In this document: one piece after another, positions 42,007 to 50,593 of the stretch
How the letters are laid out: each line of letters opens with the position of its first letter
Numbering within the stretch: the stretch's first letter is position 1
From: Hamadaea sp013361475
Lineage (GTDB): Bacteria; Actinomycetota; Actinomycetes; Mycobacteriales; Micromonosporaceae
Assembly: GCF_040654195.1 (NCBI RefSeq)
Contig: NZ_JBFAHM010000012.1
Span: 1-64,000, forward strand
Reading direction: 5' to 3'
Length of the DNA stretch: 64,000 nucleotides
Made by a program: the position numbers and the translations under genes
Notes under the pieces: model-generated
What the model saw: only the letters and a program-made list of their open reading frames with translations
What the model was told of the DNA's origin: nothing
Databases searched by the model: none

Positions 42007-44361
42007 ATGGACGCAAGATCAAATTCGACGTCGAGACGATGGGCAACGCTGATCGCGGCGACGTTGTTCGTCTCGATGGCCACGCCGGCCTCGGCGAGCA
42101 TCGCCGCCGCGGAAAACCCGACCCGGCTCCAAGCCGTGTCCACCGACAGCCTGGCCCAGCTGTACAGCCGGGCAGCCGGATACCGGGCATCGGACTTCAC
42201 CGCCAACTCCTGGGCCGAGTTCGCCGCTCGCAGAGACGCGGCCGGCAGGCTGCTCGATCAGGAAGGCGACCAAGGCGACACACGGACCGCGGCGCAGGCC
42301 GGCCTACAGGCCGCCACCGACGGCCTGGTGATGGTACGCGGACTGAAGACCCTCGTCGCCGACTATGCGGCACGCCGCCCGGGGGACTACTCCGACAAGT
42401 CCTGGGCACCGTTCGCCAAGGCGTTGACGACTGCGACCGCTGTGGCCGCGGACCCATCAGCGACCAACTCTGACGTAGCAGCGGTGAAGACCGCTCTGGT
42501 GACCGCCGCCGCGGAGCTGGAACCGCTCGCCACTGGGACGTTCGAGACGATCACGAACGACACGTTCTGGAATGACACCAGCGGAAACCCGATCTATTCG
42601 CAGGGTGGGGGAGTCTTCAAGTTCGGTGACACGTACTACTGGTATGGCGTGCACTACACCGGTGCCGAGTACTACCGGGCCAACCCGACGAAGGCGTACA
42701 GCGGCGACGTGTCGTTCGTCTCCATCCCGGTCTACACCTCCAAGGACCTGGTCCATTGGACCTTCGCCAACAACGTGGCCACCCGGTCGACCGCCTTGGC
42801 GAACGGAGCCACTCTCGGCCAGGCCGGTTGGGTGGGGCGTCTCGGCGTCTCCTACAACGAAACGACCGGCAAGTATGTGCTCGTCGTGCAGGTGTACCTG
42901 CCGTCACTCGGCGGGGACGGCAACGGCGTGCTCTTCTTGCGGGGCGATTCGCCCACCGACAATTTCGACTACGGGTACTACCAGAACCAGATCGTCAACT
43001 CACCCACCACCGGCACCGGCGACCAGACCGTCTTCACCGACGACGACGGCCATGACTACGTCATCTTCTCCAACCGATCCGGTCGTGCTCGCTCATTCGT
43101 CTCGAAGCTGCGCGACTCCGACTCGCTTCGCGCCGAACCAGCCGTGCAGATCGGCTACAACGCCTCCGGCCGCGAAGGCAACGCCATGTTCAAACTCGAC
43201 GGCAAGTACTACCAGGCGACCTCCGACCTGCACGGCTGGAACAGCTCCGTCGCCCACGTCATCGAGTCGACCTCCAGCAACATCCAGGGCACCTACAGCA
43301 GCGAGTACACGATGGCCGGCACCGAGATGGACTACAGCCATGTGACCCAGACCGGATTCTTCGTGACCGTCAAGGGAACCGTGCAGACCACGGTGATCTT
43401 CGCCGGTGACCGCTGGTCCGACTTCGCGTGGAACGGTATCGGATACAACCAGTGGATGCCGGTGACCAAGCCGGGATCGCGTCCGCAGATGAGTTCGGTG
43501 AGCCAGTGGGAGTTCAACGCCGTCACCGGCGAATGGCGAGTCGGGCCGCAGAACAACTATGTCCTCAACCCGGATTTCCAGGCCGACCGGGTCACCGTCT
43601 CGACTCTGACCGGATGGGCCAACACCGGCGGGACCGTGACCAACGTCAGCCCCGGCGCGAACGGCAGCCGGTTCGCGCTGCAGCTCGGCTCCGGATCGGC
43701 CGGCGTGCGGCAGCAGATCACCATCCCGGCCGGCACCTACACGCTGTCGGCGTACGCCAAGACCGCCGGCACCATCAGCGGCGCTGAAGTGTCGGTCACG
43801 GACGCCGCCGGCGCTACGCGTACGCTCAGCATCCCGTCGTCCAGCGGCTGGACTCGTCGCGAGCTCGCCGGCATCTCGCTGGCCGCCGGTACTGCGACCG
43901 TCACCATCCGGACCGGCGGCGGAACCCTCACCATCGACGGCCTCGGCCTCGTCAAGACCTCCGGCGGGACGCCGTCGACCTGCTATGAGGCCGAGACGGC
44001 ACCGGCGGTATGCCAAGGCACGATCGACTCCAACTATTCCGGATACTCCGGCACCGGCTTCTGCAACGGCAGCAACGCCGTCGGTGCGTACGCCCAGTTC
44101 ACCGCCAATGCCTCGGCAGCAGGCACGGCTACGATGGCGATCCGCTTCGCCAACGGCACGACCAGTGCCCGGCCGGTGAACCTCGTCGTCAACGGATCGA
44201 CGGTGACGACCCTTTCGTTCGAGCCGACCGGGGCGTGGTCGACCTGGGCCACGAAGACCGTGAGCGTTCCGCTCATCAGCGGCGCCAACACGATCCGGCT
44301 CGATCCGACCACCGCGACCGGCACGCCGAACGTCGACTATCTCGACGTCACCACCAGCTGA
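42007..44361 (+). CDS. Secreted GH43-like glycosidase with CBM4-like and CBM35 modules
   Basis: A 784-residue exported protein. Signal about 1-35; two FIVAR-like helical repeats (about 45-175); a five-bladed GH43-like propeller (about 180-500) starting ITNDTFWNDTSGNPIYSQGG and YYWYGVHYTG, with SKDLVHWTFANNV, NETTGKYVLVVQ and TEMDYSHVTQTG; a CBM4-like jelly-roll (about 510-655); and a C-terminal CBM35 (about 658-784). It resembles GH43 subfamilies that act on galactan or arabinan side chains, which suits a rhamnogalacturonan-I cluster. The exact catalytic trio was not assigned. The ATG follows AGAAAGG. Confidence 0.82.
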   Translation: MDARSNSTSRRWATLIAATLFVSMATPASASIAAAENPTRLQAVSTDSLAQLYSRAAGYRASDFTANSWAEFAARRDAAGRLLDQEGDQGDTRTAAQAGLQAATDGLVMVRGLKTLVADYAARRPGDYSDKSWAPFAKALTTATAVAADPSATNSDVAAVKTALVTAAAELEPLATGTFETITNDTFWNDTSGNPIYSQGGGVFKFGDTYYWYGVHYTGAEYYRANPTKAYSGDVSFVSIPVYTSKDLVHWTFANNVATRSTALANGATLGQAGWVGRLGVSYNETTGKYVLVVQVYLPSLGGDGNGVLFLRGDSPTDNFDYGYYQNQIVNSPTTGTGDQTVFTDDDGHDYVIFSNRSGRARSFVSKLRDSDSLRAEPAVQIGYNASGREGNAMFKLDGKYYQATSDLHGWNSSVAHVIESTSSNIQGTYSSEYTMAGTEMDYSHVTQTGFFVTVKGTVQTTVIFAGDRWSDFAWNGIGYNQWMPVTKPGSRPQMSSVSQWEFNAVTGEWRVGPQNNYVLNPDFQADRVTVSTLTGWANTGGTVTNVSPGANGSRFALQLGSGSAGVRQQITIPAGTYTLSAYAKTAGTISGAEVSVTDAAGATRTLSIPSSSGWTRRELAGISLAAGTATVTIRTGGGTLTIDGLGLVKTSGGTPSTCYEAETAPAVCQGTIDSNYSGYSGTGFCNGSNAVGAYAQFTANASAAGTATMAIRFANGTTSARPVNLVVNGSTVTTLSFEPTGAWSTWATKTVSVPLISGANTIRLDPTTATGTPNVDYLDVTTS

Positions 44362-44387
44362 CCGCCATTGCGGCTCGGCGGCTGTCT

Positions 44388-44419
44388 GCCCGGTCACGTT
44401 GCTGCGTGGCCGGGCTTTC
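44388..44419 (+). terminator. Terminator after the GH43-like gene
   Basis: GCCCGGTCACG and CGTGGCCGGGC pair over 11 bp with one G-U, around a 6-nt loop, followed by TTTCC. It lies 26 nt after the stop of the GH43-like gene and closes the pectin cluster. Confidence 0.75.
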
Positions 44420-44437
44420 CGGAGAGGATGTGATTCC

Positions 44438-44929
44438 ATGCGACGGATTGCTGCGATCGCAGCTCTTGGTGCCGCCTTGATGGGGGTGGCATCGTGTGGT
44501 TCCGAGCAGCCGCCATCGGCTCCGACCGCTGTGGCAGACCGAGACGGCGGGGTGAAACAGGTGCCGCCGGAGAAGAAGGCAACCTGCGAGGCTTTCACAG
44601 CTGTCGAGGCCCAAACCACTGCAGCCGTCCGCCCGGTCATCGATCGGCTGATGCAGCAGCTGTCCGATCCGGCCGGCACCCCGACTGCGGTCGACGATCT
44701 GACGACGGTGCTCACGGCGTATGCGAAGGAGCTCCTCCCGATTGCCGACGCGGCCACCGATCCGAAGCTCCAAGCGACGCTGCGGGAAGAGTTGGAGCTG
44801 GTGCGCAAGGCACGGGCAGATCTCGACGCGACGAAGGCTGACAGGGTGAAGCTGCGCGAGCTCACGGACAAGATCATGGAGAAGCGGATGGACGCCGCCG
44901 ACACGGTGCAAAATCTCTGCCACCTGTGA
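44438..44929 (+). CDS. Small secreted lipoprotein of unknown function
   Basis: A 163-residue protein. It begins with a signal ending in a lipobox GVASC at about residue 20, followed by a Pro/Ala-rich linker and two or three amphipathic helices (for example AAVRPVIDRLMQQLSD and LREELELVRKARADLDA), with Cys at about 51 and near the C-terminus (QNLCHL) that may pair. No family recognised. ATG preceded by GGAGAGG at longer than usual spacing. Confidence 0.75.
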   Translation: MRRIAAIAALGAALMGVASCGSEQPPSAPTAVADRDGGVKQVPPEKKATCEAFTAVEAQTTAAVRPVIDRLMQQLSDPAGTPTAVDDLTTVLTAYAKELLPIADAATDPKLQATLREELELVRKARADLDATKADRVKLRELTDKIMEKRMDAADTVQNLCHL

Positions 44930-45052
44930 CGGCGGGCCGGGTCACGGGGGACGAATCGGCACGAGTGGACCGGCCAGAGCGCGGCTGTGTGCGGTGCTGC
45001 AGGCGGCTACAGTCGGTACCGGTCCACCAGTCCCACTCGTGCCGGAGTGCCC

Positions 45053-46024
45053 GTGCCCCAGGTGTTCGACGTCGACGACATCCTGCCCGACAGGGCGGCC
45101 GAAGCCGTCCGGCTCCCACGCAGCCAGCAAGGCTCCCCCCAGGGGCTGACAATCACCTTGATCGCCGACTACACGCTGAGCCGGCGCGCCTGGCTCCCCT
45201 CGGCGGCAATCGTCGACCTGCTCGGCCAATTCGGCGTGACCAGCAACGCCGCCAGAATGACCATCAGCAGACTGACTCGCAGGGGCGTCCTCGAAGGCCG
45301 GCGGGACGGAAGGCGTAGCGCCTATCGTCTGACCGCGCCGGTAGCCGCCGACCTCGTGACCGGAGGCGTCGAGGCCGGCCTGTTCGGTGCTGGCCCGGAC
45401 TCGTGGGACGGCTTATGGACGGTCGTTGCATTCTCGATGCCCCAGGAAGAAGGCAACCAACGGCGCGCGATCCGGGACTACCTGCGGTGGCACGGATTCG
45501 CACCGCTCTATGACGGAGTGTGGTTCTCACCCCAGCCGATGAGCCCGGAGCGACAGCGCAAGCTGGCCGCCGCCGCCTCCAGTGCCATCACCTTCATGCG
45601 AAGCAGTTGTCTGGATCTGCCGACATCGGCGAACCGCAGGCCGATCGAAGCCTGGGATCTCCCCGCGATCGCCGAGCGCTACCGGGACTTCATCCAGCAG
45701 TGGAACCGCCTGGCATCCCCTGCCGCGGCTCGCCGCATCTCCGGTGTCGCCGCCGTCCAAGCGCGGACCGAGGTGATGGACGCCTACCGCAGGTTCCGGG
45801 GACTTGACCCGCTGCTGCCCATCGAGCTGCTACCGCACAACTGGCCTCGTGCGCGGGCGCGCCAGGTGTTCGCATCCGTGTATGACGGACTGGCGGAGTC
45901 CGCCACCAATCACATCCGTGACGTCGTACGCCGGACTGGCGACGGCAACGAGGATGACATTCGTGCCCACACCGTGGCCGAGATGGCCGCCGGAGTCGGT
46001 CAGGCAGCCCCAGCGGTGCCATAA
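45053..46024 (+). CDS. PaaX-family transcriptional regulator
   Basis: A 323-residue protein. An N-terminal winged helix (about 25-95, LTITLIADYTLSRRAWLPSAAIVDLL, then NAARMTISRLTRRGVLEGRRDGRR) is followed by the PaaX central domain (WDGLWTVVAFSMPQEEGNQRRAIRDYLRWHGFAPLYDGVWFSP split here) and the PaaX C-terminal domain (LLPHNWPRARARQVFASVYDGL). PaaX proteins repress aromatic or other catabolic genes in response to CoA thioesters. The GTG at 45053 follows CCGGAG. No target operon is adjacent. Confidence 0.87.
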   Translation: MPQVFDVDDILPDRAAEAVRLPRSQQGSPQGLTITLIADYTLSRRAWLPSAAIVDLLGQFGVTSNAARMTISRLTRRGVLEGRRDGRRSAYRLTAPVAADLVTGGVEAGLFGAGPDSWDGLWTVVAFSMPQEEGNQRRAIRDYLRWHGFAPLYDGVWFSPQPMSPERQRKLAAAASSAITFMRSSCLDLPTSANRRPIEAWDLPAIAERYRDFIQQWNRLASPAAARRISGVAAVQARTEVMDAYRRFRGLDPLLPIELLPHNWPRARARQVFASVYDGLAESATNHIRDVVRRTGDGNEDDIRAHTVAEMAAGVGQAAPAVP

Positions 46025-46229
46025 CCACCGACAGCGTCGAGACCACGCAGCGGTGCAGGTAGTCGGCTCGTGGCACGGCACCCTGATCCTGACCGGCGCA
46101 CCGCGGCCAGAATCGATGTCCACCGGCTACTGCGGGCTGCTCGACCGCTCCGACACTACCTCGAGATGATCATCAAGCTGGAGATCTACCGACATGCATG
46201 ATCATCCAGCGAACGCGCTCTTAGCAGAA

Positions 46230-46880
46230 CTAGTTCAGAATCATCTTGCGGTAGAAGTTGCGGGCCCAGGCCTCGAAGCCCGCCGGGCTGAGGCCCCGGC
46301 CGAGAGTGAGGCTGCGGTAGATGCCGGGATCCATCGCGATCCAGAACACTTCCTCCGCGTATGCCTGGTCGACCGTGAGTGGCACATCCGGTTTCGCCAG
46401 CAGGGTGGTGGCGGCCCAGCGGGCCCCTGCACGACGGTTGTCGTTCATTCGCGCCCAGAGTTGGGCTACGTCCTGATGGGTCGGCGCGGCCTGCTCGACG
46501 ACCCAGAAGATCGCCGCAGCGCGTTCGCCGATGGAACGGATATGCCGGGCGTGCAGGTCGAGCATGGCCGATGCGTCGGGCGCGTCGGTCATGGCGGCGA
46601 CCGATTCGCGACCGAGCATCGAGATGGGGCGTAGGTCGCCAGCGATGGCGTAGTCGACAACGTGGTGGAGCAGCTCGGCCTTGGTGCGATACAGGGCCTC
46701 GACGGTCTTGACCGATACCCCGGCCTCGTCGCCGATGCCGCGCATGGTGGCTCCGGACCAGCCATGCCTCTCGAAGGCCGCCTTGCCGGCGGCCACGACC
46801 GCCTGTCGGGTACGTGTGGCGGCCGCCGCGCGCTGCGGGGCGTGGTACGGGCGCTTAGGGGTGTTGACGGGCTCGCTCAT
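46230..46880 (-). CDS. TetR-family transcriptional regulator
   Basis: A 216-residue regulator. The N-terminal HTH (about 20-66) reads TRQAVVAAGKAAFERHGW, then TMRGIGDEAGVSVKTVEALYRTKAELL, the TetR pattern. The C-terminal ligand domain is unassigned. Divergent from the SnoaL-like gene; two palindromes TAGGG-N5-CCCTA lie between them and are its likely operators. Confidence 0.9.
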   Translation of the reverse strand: MSEPVNTPKRPYHAPQRAAAATRTRQAVVAAGKAAFERHGWSGATMRGIGDEAGVSVKTVEALYRTKAELLHHVVDYAIAGDLRPISMLGRESVAAMTDAPDASAMLDLHARHIRSIGERAAAIFWVVEQAAPTHQDVAQLWARMNDNRRAGARWAATTLLAKPDVPLTVDQAYAEEVFWIAMDPGIYRSLTLGRGLSPAGFEAWARNFYRKMILN

Positions 46881-46886
46881 ATTCGT

Positions 46887-46927
46887 TAGGGTCAGTCCCT
46901 ACTGGAGTTCGGTAGGGTTTAACCCTA
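46887..46927. promoter_or_regulatory. Tandem TetR-type operators TAGGG-N5-CCCTA
   Basis: TAGGG-TCAGT-CCCTA at 46887-46901 and TAGGG-TTTAA-CCCTA at 46913-46927 are two 15-bp palindromes whose centres are 26 bp apart. The second extends to TAGGGTT/AACCCTA. They fill the short divergent region between the TetR gene and the SnoaL-like gene. Confidence 0.75.
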
Positions 46928-46955
46928 TCAGATAGTCCGTGATGAAGGAGAGGTC

Positions 46956-47483
46956 ATGACCGCCAGCACTTACACGGGGCCGATCGCACTGTGCGCGCAC
47001 AGCATGCACCTCATGGCCACCGGCAGCCCCGAGGAGTTCGAGCGCGTGTATCACCCGGAAGCGGTCAACCGCGAGGCCGCAGTGGAGCCGCCGGCCACTC
47101 GCCGGCCCGGGCCAGCGGCCTTCTACGCCACCGCAAAATGGCTACGCGCCGCGTTCTCCGATCTGCGCTTCGAGGTCCACGATGCCGTCGAGCAGCACGA
47201 CCTGGTGGTCCTGCACGTGACCATGTCCGGCCGGCACACCGGTGATTTCGTCAATTACCAGCCGGGCACCGCCACCGTGGACACGGTCATGCCGCCCACC
47301 GGCAAGGCGTTCGCGGTAACCCAGACCCATTGGTTCCGCACCCGCGACGGCATGATCGTCGAGCACTGGGCCAACCGCGACGACCTCGCCATGGCCATAC
47401 AAGCCGGGTGGGTGCCCCCGTCACCGCGGTTCCTGCTGCGTGCTGCGCTGGCCAAACGGCGCGCCCGGAGACAGCCAGCGTGA
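46956..47483 (+). CDS. SnoaL-like (ester cyclase type) NTF2-fold protein
   Basis: A 175-residue protein with an NTF2-like fold of the SnoaL/ester cyclase type: FERVYHPEAVNREAA, then DLRFEVHDAVEQHDLVVLHVTMSGRHTGDF, then THWFRTRDGMIVEHWANRDDLAMAIQAG. The combination of HxGDF and EHWANRDD is common to this group. It could be a small-molecule hydrolase, cyclase or binding protein. Probably repressed by the divergent TetR protein. The ATG follows GAAGGAGAGG. Confidence 0.82.
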   Translation: MTASTYTGPIALCAHSMHLMATGSPEEFERVYHPEAVNREAAVEPPATRRPGPAAFYATAKWLRAAFSDLRFEVHDAVEQHDLVVLHVTMSGRHTGDFVNYQPGTATVDTVMPPTGKAFAVTQTHWFRTRDGMIVEHWANRDDLAMAIQAGWVPPSPRFLLRAALAKRRARRQPA

Positions 47484-47996
47484 CGGCTTACACAGGCGCG
47501 CGACATGCCGACACCTCGCGGTCACCAGGCACTGTGCCTCACGCGGCGGCCGGGGCACCTGGACCGGCGCCCACCTGGCGCCGCCCGCTGCTGCTGCGGT
47601 TAGCGGGCGGCGTATAGCCGGGTGACGTCCGCCTATCACATCGATCGGCGGACCCGTGTGAACGGCACCAGATCGTCCAGCCGGTGCGGTTGCCCTCGCG
47701 CGCCCATGCGGTCGGCGGCTCGGGAGCCGGCAGGCCCGCCCCGGCGGCGACCAGGACGAAGAGCGCGGTCGTCACGCGCTGCAGCGTTGAACCTCCCCGT
47801 GAGATGTGCCGGGAGCGTACCGCAACTGCCGGTCGTAACTGCCGGTTCATAAATCCCGTCCGTGCTCAGGGCGGCCGGCGGCGCGATGAGGAGATCGTTC
47901 GGTGGCGGCGTCTAGGTTTCGGGGGCAGTTCCGCCGACGGCGCCGGACATCCCGGTCCGCGGCGGAGGCCAGGTCCACAACGGGAAGGAAAAGGCC
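47484..47996. other. Intergenic region upstream of peptide cassette B
   Basis: No supported gene was found. A minus-strand frame with a hydrophobic stretch (ALFVLVAAGAGLPAP) has no domain. The last 100 bp must contain the promoter of cassette B; I see no clear -35/-10 pair. GGGAAGGAAAAGG before the peptide start is its ribosome binding site. Confidence 0.4.
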
Positions 47997-48155
47997 ATGA
48001 TGCGCATCGTCGACCGCCTGATCTCGAAGGTCGTCCGCACGACGACCGCGTCCGCGTGCAGCGGCGCGGACGTCTGCCTCGGCGGAATCACGTTCTGGCG
48101 GTACTGCTGCCCGGACAGCGGCTGCTCCTACACCTTCGTCCACTACGGCTGCTGA
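47997..48155 (+). CDS. Cysteine-rich leader peptide B1 (52 residues, 6 Cys)
   Basis: A very short gene, easily missed. ATGATG follows GGGAAGGAAAAGG; the second ATG (48000) is equally possible. The product starts MRIVDRLISKVVRTTTASA, an amphipathic charged leader ending in an ASA cleavage-type site at residue 20. The core has Cys at 21, 27, 37, 38, 43 and 52 and ITFWRYCC, matching TFWRFC of peptide A2. The leader hxxhhxRh pattern and the position of the AxA site match peptides A1 and A2. It is followed in order by thioredoxin-like, exporter and signal peptidase genes, the same set as cassette A. Confidence 0.82.
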   Translation: MMRIVDRLISKVVRTTTASACSGADVCLGGITFWRYCCPDSGCSYTFVHYGC

Positions 48156-48226
48156 CGAGCCGGACCGATGAGCCGGGCGGCGCTTCGTACCGCCGCCCGG
48201 CGTACGCGTTGTCGAAGGAGGAGCCC

Positions 48227-48745
48227 ATGCAGGTCGTCATCGCCGCTCTGGTGGCGCTGGGTCTGCTCGGTGTGTTCAATCTGCTGCTGACGGCGGGAAT
48301 CCTGCGCCGGCTGCGGGCCGAGGCCGAGGCGAAGGTCGCCGGCCACTCGTCGTCGGGGCTGCGCCCGGGGTCGGCCGTCGATGCCTTCGAGGTCACCACG
48401 GTCGACGGTGAGCCGATCACCGCGGAGACGCTGACGGGGACGGTGGCGTTCTTCTCGGCCGGCTGTTCGGCCTGCCACGAGCTGCTGCCGGACTTCGTCG
48501 CGTACGCGCGGGAGCAGGGGCGGCGCAACGTCCTCGCGGTCGTTGCGGGTGACGACCCGGAGACGGTGGACGCGCTCGCCGAGGTTGCCCGGGTGGTGAA
48601 GGCGGACCTGCCCGGCGGACCGGTCGCGAAGGCGTTCCGCAACACGTGGACGCCCTCGCTGTACGTCGTGTCGGGCCGGTACATCGTCGCGGCGGGGGCC
48701 CGGCTAGCGGATCTGCCCCGCCGGCCGGCGTTGAGCGGGAGCTGA
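48227..48745 (+). CDS. Membrane-anchored thioredoxin-like protein (TlpA/MauD type) of peptide cassette B
   Basis: A 172-residue paralogue of the protein at 27301-27855. One N-terminal transmembrane helix (about 3-25, then RRLR), then a thioredoxin-like domain with C80-S-A-C83 and a late cis-Pro-like TWTPSLYVVSG. The CSAC motif is the same in both paralogues. It probably introduces or shuffles disulfides in peptide B1. The ATG follows GAAGGAGGAG; it starts 71 bp after the peptide stop and lies 6 bp before the exporter gene. Confidence 0.88.
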   Translation: MQVVIAALVALGLLGVFNLLLTAGILRRLRAEAEAKVAGHSSSGLRPGSAVDAFEVTTVDGEPITAETLTGTVAFFSAGCSACHELLPDFVAYAREQGRRNVLAVVAGDDPETVDALAEVARVVKADLPGGPVAKAFRNTWTPSLYVVSGRYIVAAGARLADLPRRPALSGS

Positions 48746-48751
48746 CCGGAG

Positions 48752-50593
48752 GTGGCGACGACCCGCCCGCGCCGGCGGATCAGCGCCCGGCAGGTGCGCG
48801 AGGCCGCGGCTGAGGCGGCGGCGTTGCTGTGGCGGTGCGGGCCGGTGCGGCTGTCGGCCTTCCTCGCGATGACGACGGCCGTAGCGGTCGCGCCGGTGCT
48901 GACCGCCTGGCTGACGAAGGCGGTGCTCGACCGGCTGGCGACAACGGGGGCAGCCGTGGCGGCTCCGGCCGCCGGGCTGGTCGCCGCCGGGCTCGCCACC
49001 GCCCTGCTGCCGGTCGCCGCCCGGTTCGCCCGCGAACAGGTGGGCCGGTCGGCGAGCCGGGTCGCCACGGATCGGCTGTTCGCGGCGCTGGGCCGGCAGG
49101 CGGGGCTGCGCCGGTTCGAGGACCCCGCGTACCAGGACCGGCTGCGGCTGGCCCAGGACAGCGCCCGTCGGCTGCCCGAGCTGGTCGACGGGGCGGGGAG
49201 CCTGGTCAGCGGGGTCCTCGGGCTGACCGGCTTCCTCGGGTCGCTGCTGCTCCTCAGCCCGCTGCTGACAGTCGTCGTACTGGGCACGGCGGTACCGGTG
49301 CTGCTCGCCGAGTTCAGCCTCGCCCGGCGGCGCTCGGCGACCGAATGGCACGTCGAGCGCTTCCACCGCCGCGAGTTCTTCTACGGCCATCTGCTGACCG
49401 GGGTCGACGCCGCGATGGAGATCCGGCTGTTCGGGATCGGCGGCTTCCTGCGTACCCGGATGATGGGGGAGCGGGAACGGGCCGATGCCGCCCGGCGGCG
49501 GGTGGACGCGCGGCAGGCCGTGGTACAGGGCGCGCTCAAGGCGGTGAGCGCGGGCGTCGCCGGGTACGGGCTGTGGTGGGCCGTCACCACCGCGCGCGGC
49601 GGCGGGCTGACGGTCGGCGACGTGTCGATGTTCGTGGCGGCGATCGTCGGCGTGCAGGCCGCACTGTCCGGGCTCACGGCCGCCGTGACCGGCGGCCAGG
49701 CGCGCCTGCTGGCGTTCACGCACTACGTCGCGGTGCTACGGGCCGAGCCCGACCTGCCCACGGTCGCCGACCGCCCGGCGCCCGCGCTGCGCCGCGGGAT
49801 CGTGCTGCGCGACGTCTGGTTCCGCTACAGCGACGACCACCCCTGGATCCTGCGGGGCGTCGATCTCACGATCCCGCACGGGTACGCGGTGGCGCTCGTC
49901 GGTCTCAACGGGGCCGGCAAGACCACCCTCGTGAAGCTCCTGTGCCGGATGTACGACCCGACCCGCGGGCAGATCCTCTGGGACGGTGTCGACCTCCGGG
50001 ACCTGTCGCCGGCGTCGCTGCGGGAGCGGATCAGCGCGGTCTTCCAGGAACACATGAACTACGACATGACCGCTGCCGAGAACATCGGCCTCGGCGACCT
50101 GACGGCACTGGCGGACCGCCCCCGGCTCGTCGGCGCGGCCGAACGGGCGGGCGTCCACGAGCGGCTGGCCGCTTTGCCGTACGGCTACGACACGCCGTTG
50201 ACGCGTACGTTCATCCTCGGCATGGACAACGGAGACGACGGCCCGGACGCCGAGACCGGGGTGGTCCTGTCCGGCGGCCAGTGGCAGCGGCTGGCGCTCG
50301 CCCGGTCGCTCGTCCGCGCGGGCCGCGACCTGATGATCCTCGACGAGCCGAGCTCCGGCCTCGACCCGGAGGCCGAGCACGAGGTGCACGAACGCATCCG
50401 GGAGCATCGGGAGGGCCGCACCAGCCTGCTGATCTCCCACCGGCTGAGCGCGGTGCGGGACGCCGACCTTGTGGCCGTCCTGGCCGACGGCCGCATCGCC
50501 GAACACGGCCCGCACGACGCCCTGCTCGCGGCGGACGGCACCTACGCCCGGCTCTTCCGCCTGCAGGCGGCCGGATACCAGGCGGTACCGTGA
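48752..50593 (+). CDS. ABC exporter of peptide cassette B
   Basis: A 613-residue fused exporter, paralogue of that at 25433-27283. The membrane domain covers about 30-320. The ATPase domain has Walker A VGLNGAGKTT (about 386-394), signature LSGGQWQR (about 505-512), Walker B MILDEPSSGLD and H-loop LLISHRLSAVRDAD. There is no peptidase domain. The GTG at 48752 with GGGAG 10 nt upstream gives an N-terminus collinear with cassette A. Its last codon overlaps the peptidase gene by GTGA. Confidence 0.9.
   Translation: MATTRPRRRISARQVREAAAEAAALLWRCGPVRLSAFLAMTTAVAVAPVLTAWLTKAVLDRLATTGAAVAAPAAGLVAAGLATALLPVAARFAREQVGRSASRVATDRLFAALGRQAGLRRFEDPAYQDRLRLAQDSARRLPELVDGAGSLVSGVLGLTGFLGSLLLLSPLLTVVVLGTAVPVLLAEFSLARRRSATEWHVERFHRREFFYGHLLTGVDAAMEIRLFGIGGFLRTRMMGERERADAARRRVDARQAVVQGALKAVSAGVAGYGLWWAVTTARGGGLTVGDVSMFVAAIVGVQAALSGLTAAVTGGQARLLAFTHYVAVLRAEPDLPTVADRPAPALRRGIVLRDVWFRYSDDHPWILRGVDLTIPHGYAVALVGLNGAGKTTLVKLLCRMYDPTRGQILWDGVDLRDLSPASLRERISAVFQEHMNYDMTAAENIGLGDLTALADRPRLVGAAERAGVHERLAALPYGYDTPLTRTFILGMDNGDDGPDAETGVVLSGGQWQRLALARSLVRAGRDLMILDEPSSGLDPEAEHEVHERIREHREGRTSLLISHRLSAVRDADLVAVLADGRIAEHGPHDALLAADGTYARLFRLQAAGYQAVP

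Larger units (their letters stand above)
34556..44358 (+). repeat. Seven CBM35 modules dispersed over five genes
   Basis: Copies lie at about 34556-34935, 36918-37300, 38487-38865, 38886-39262, 40315-40695, 40705-41085 and 43980-44358. All share RYEAE, CxGTIDSN, the YSGSGFCN block, QFTVNAS, RPADV.VNG and TIRLSPTT...NVDYL. The copies at 36918 and 40705 are nearly identical in DNA over long stretches. CBM35 modules of this type bind uronic acids or galactan in a calcium-dependent way and would anchor all five enzymes to the same pectin surface. Confidence 0.9.

Noticed and set aside
34556..44358. CRISPR-like repeat array
   Set aside because: The repeats are CBM35 coding modules inside genes, far longer than CRISPR units and without spacer structure.
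46060..46200. Frame ending HYLEMIIKLEIYRHA upstream of the TetR gene end
   Set aside because: Reads plausibly as a protein tail but has no start, no ribosome site and no family match.
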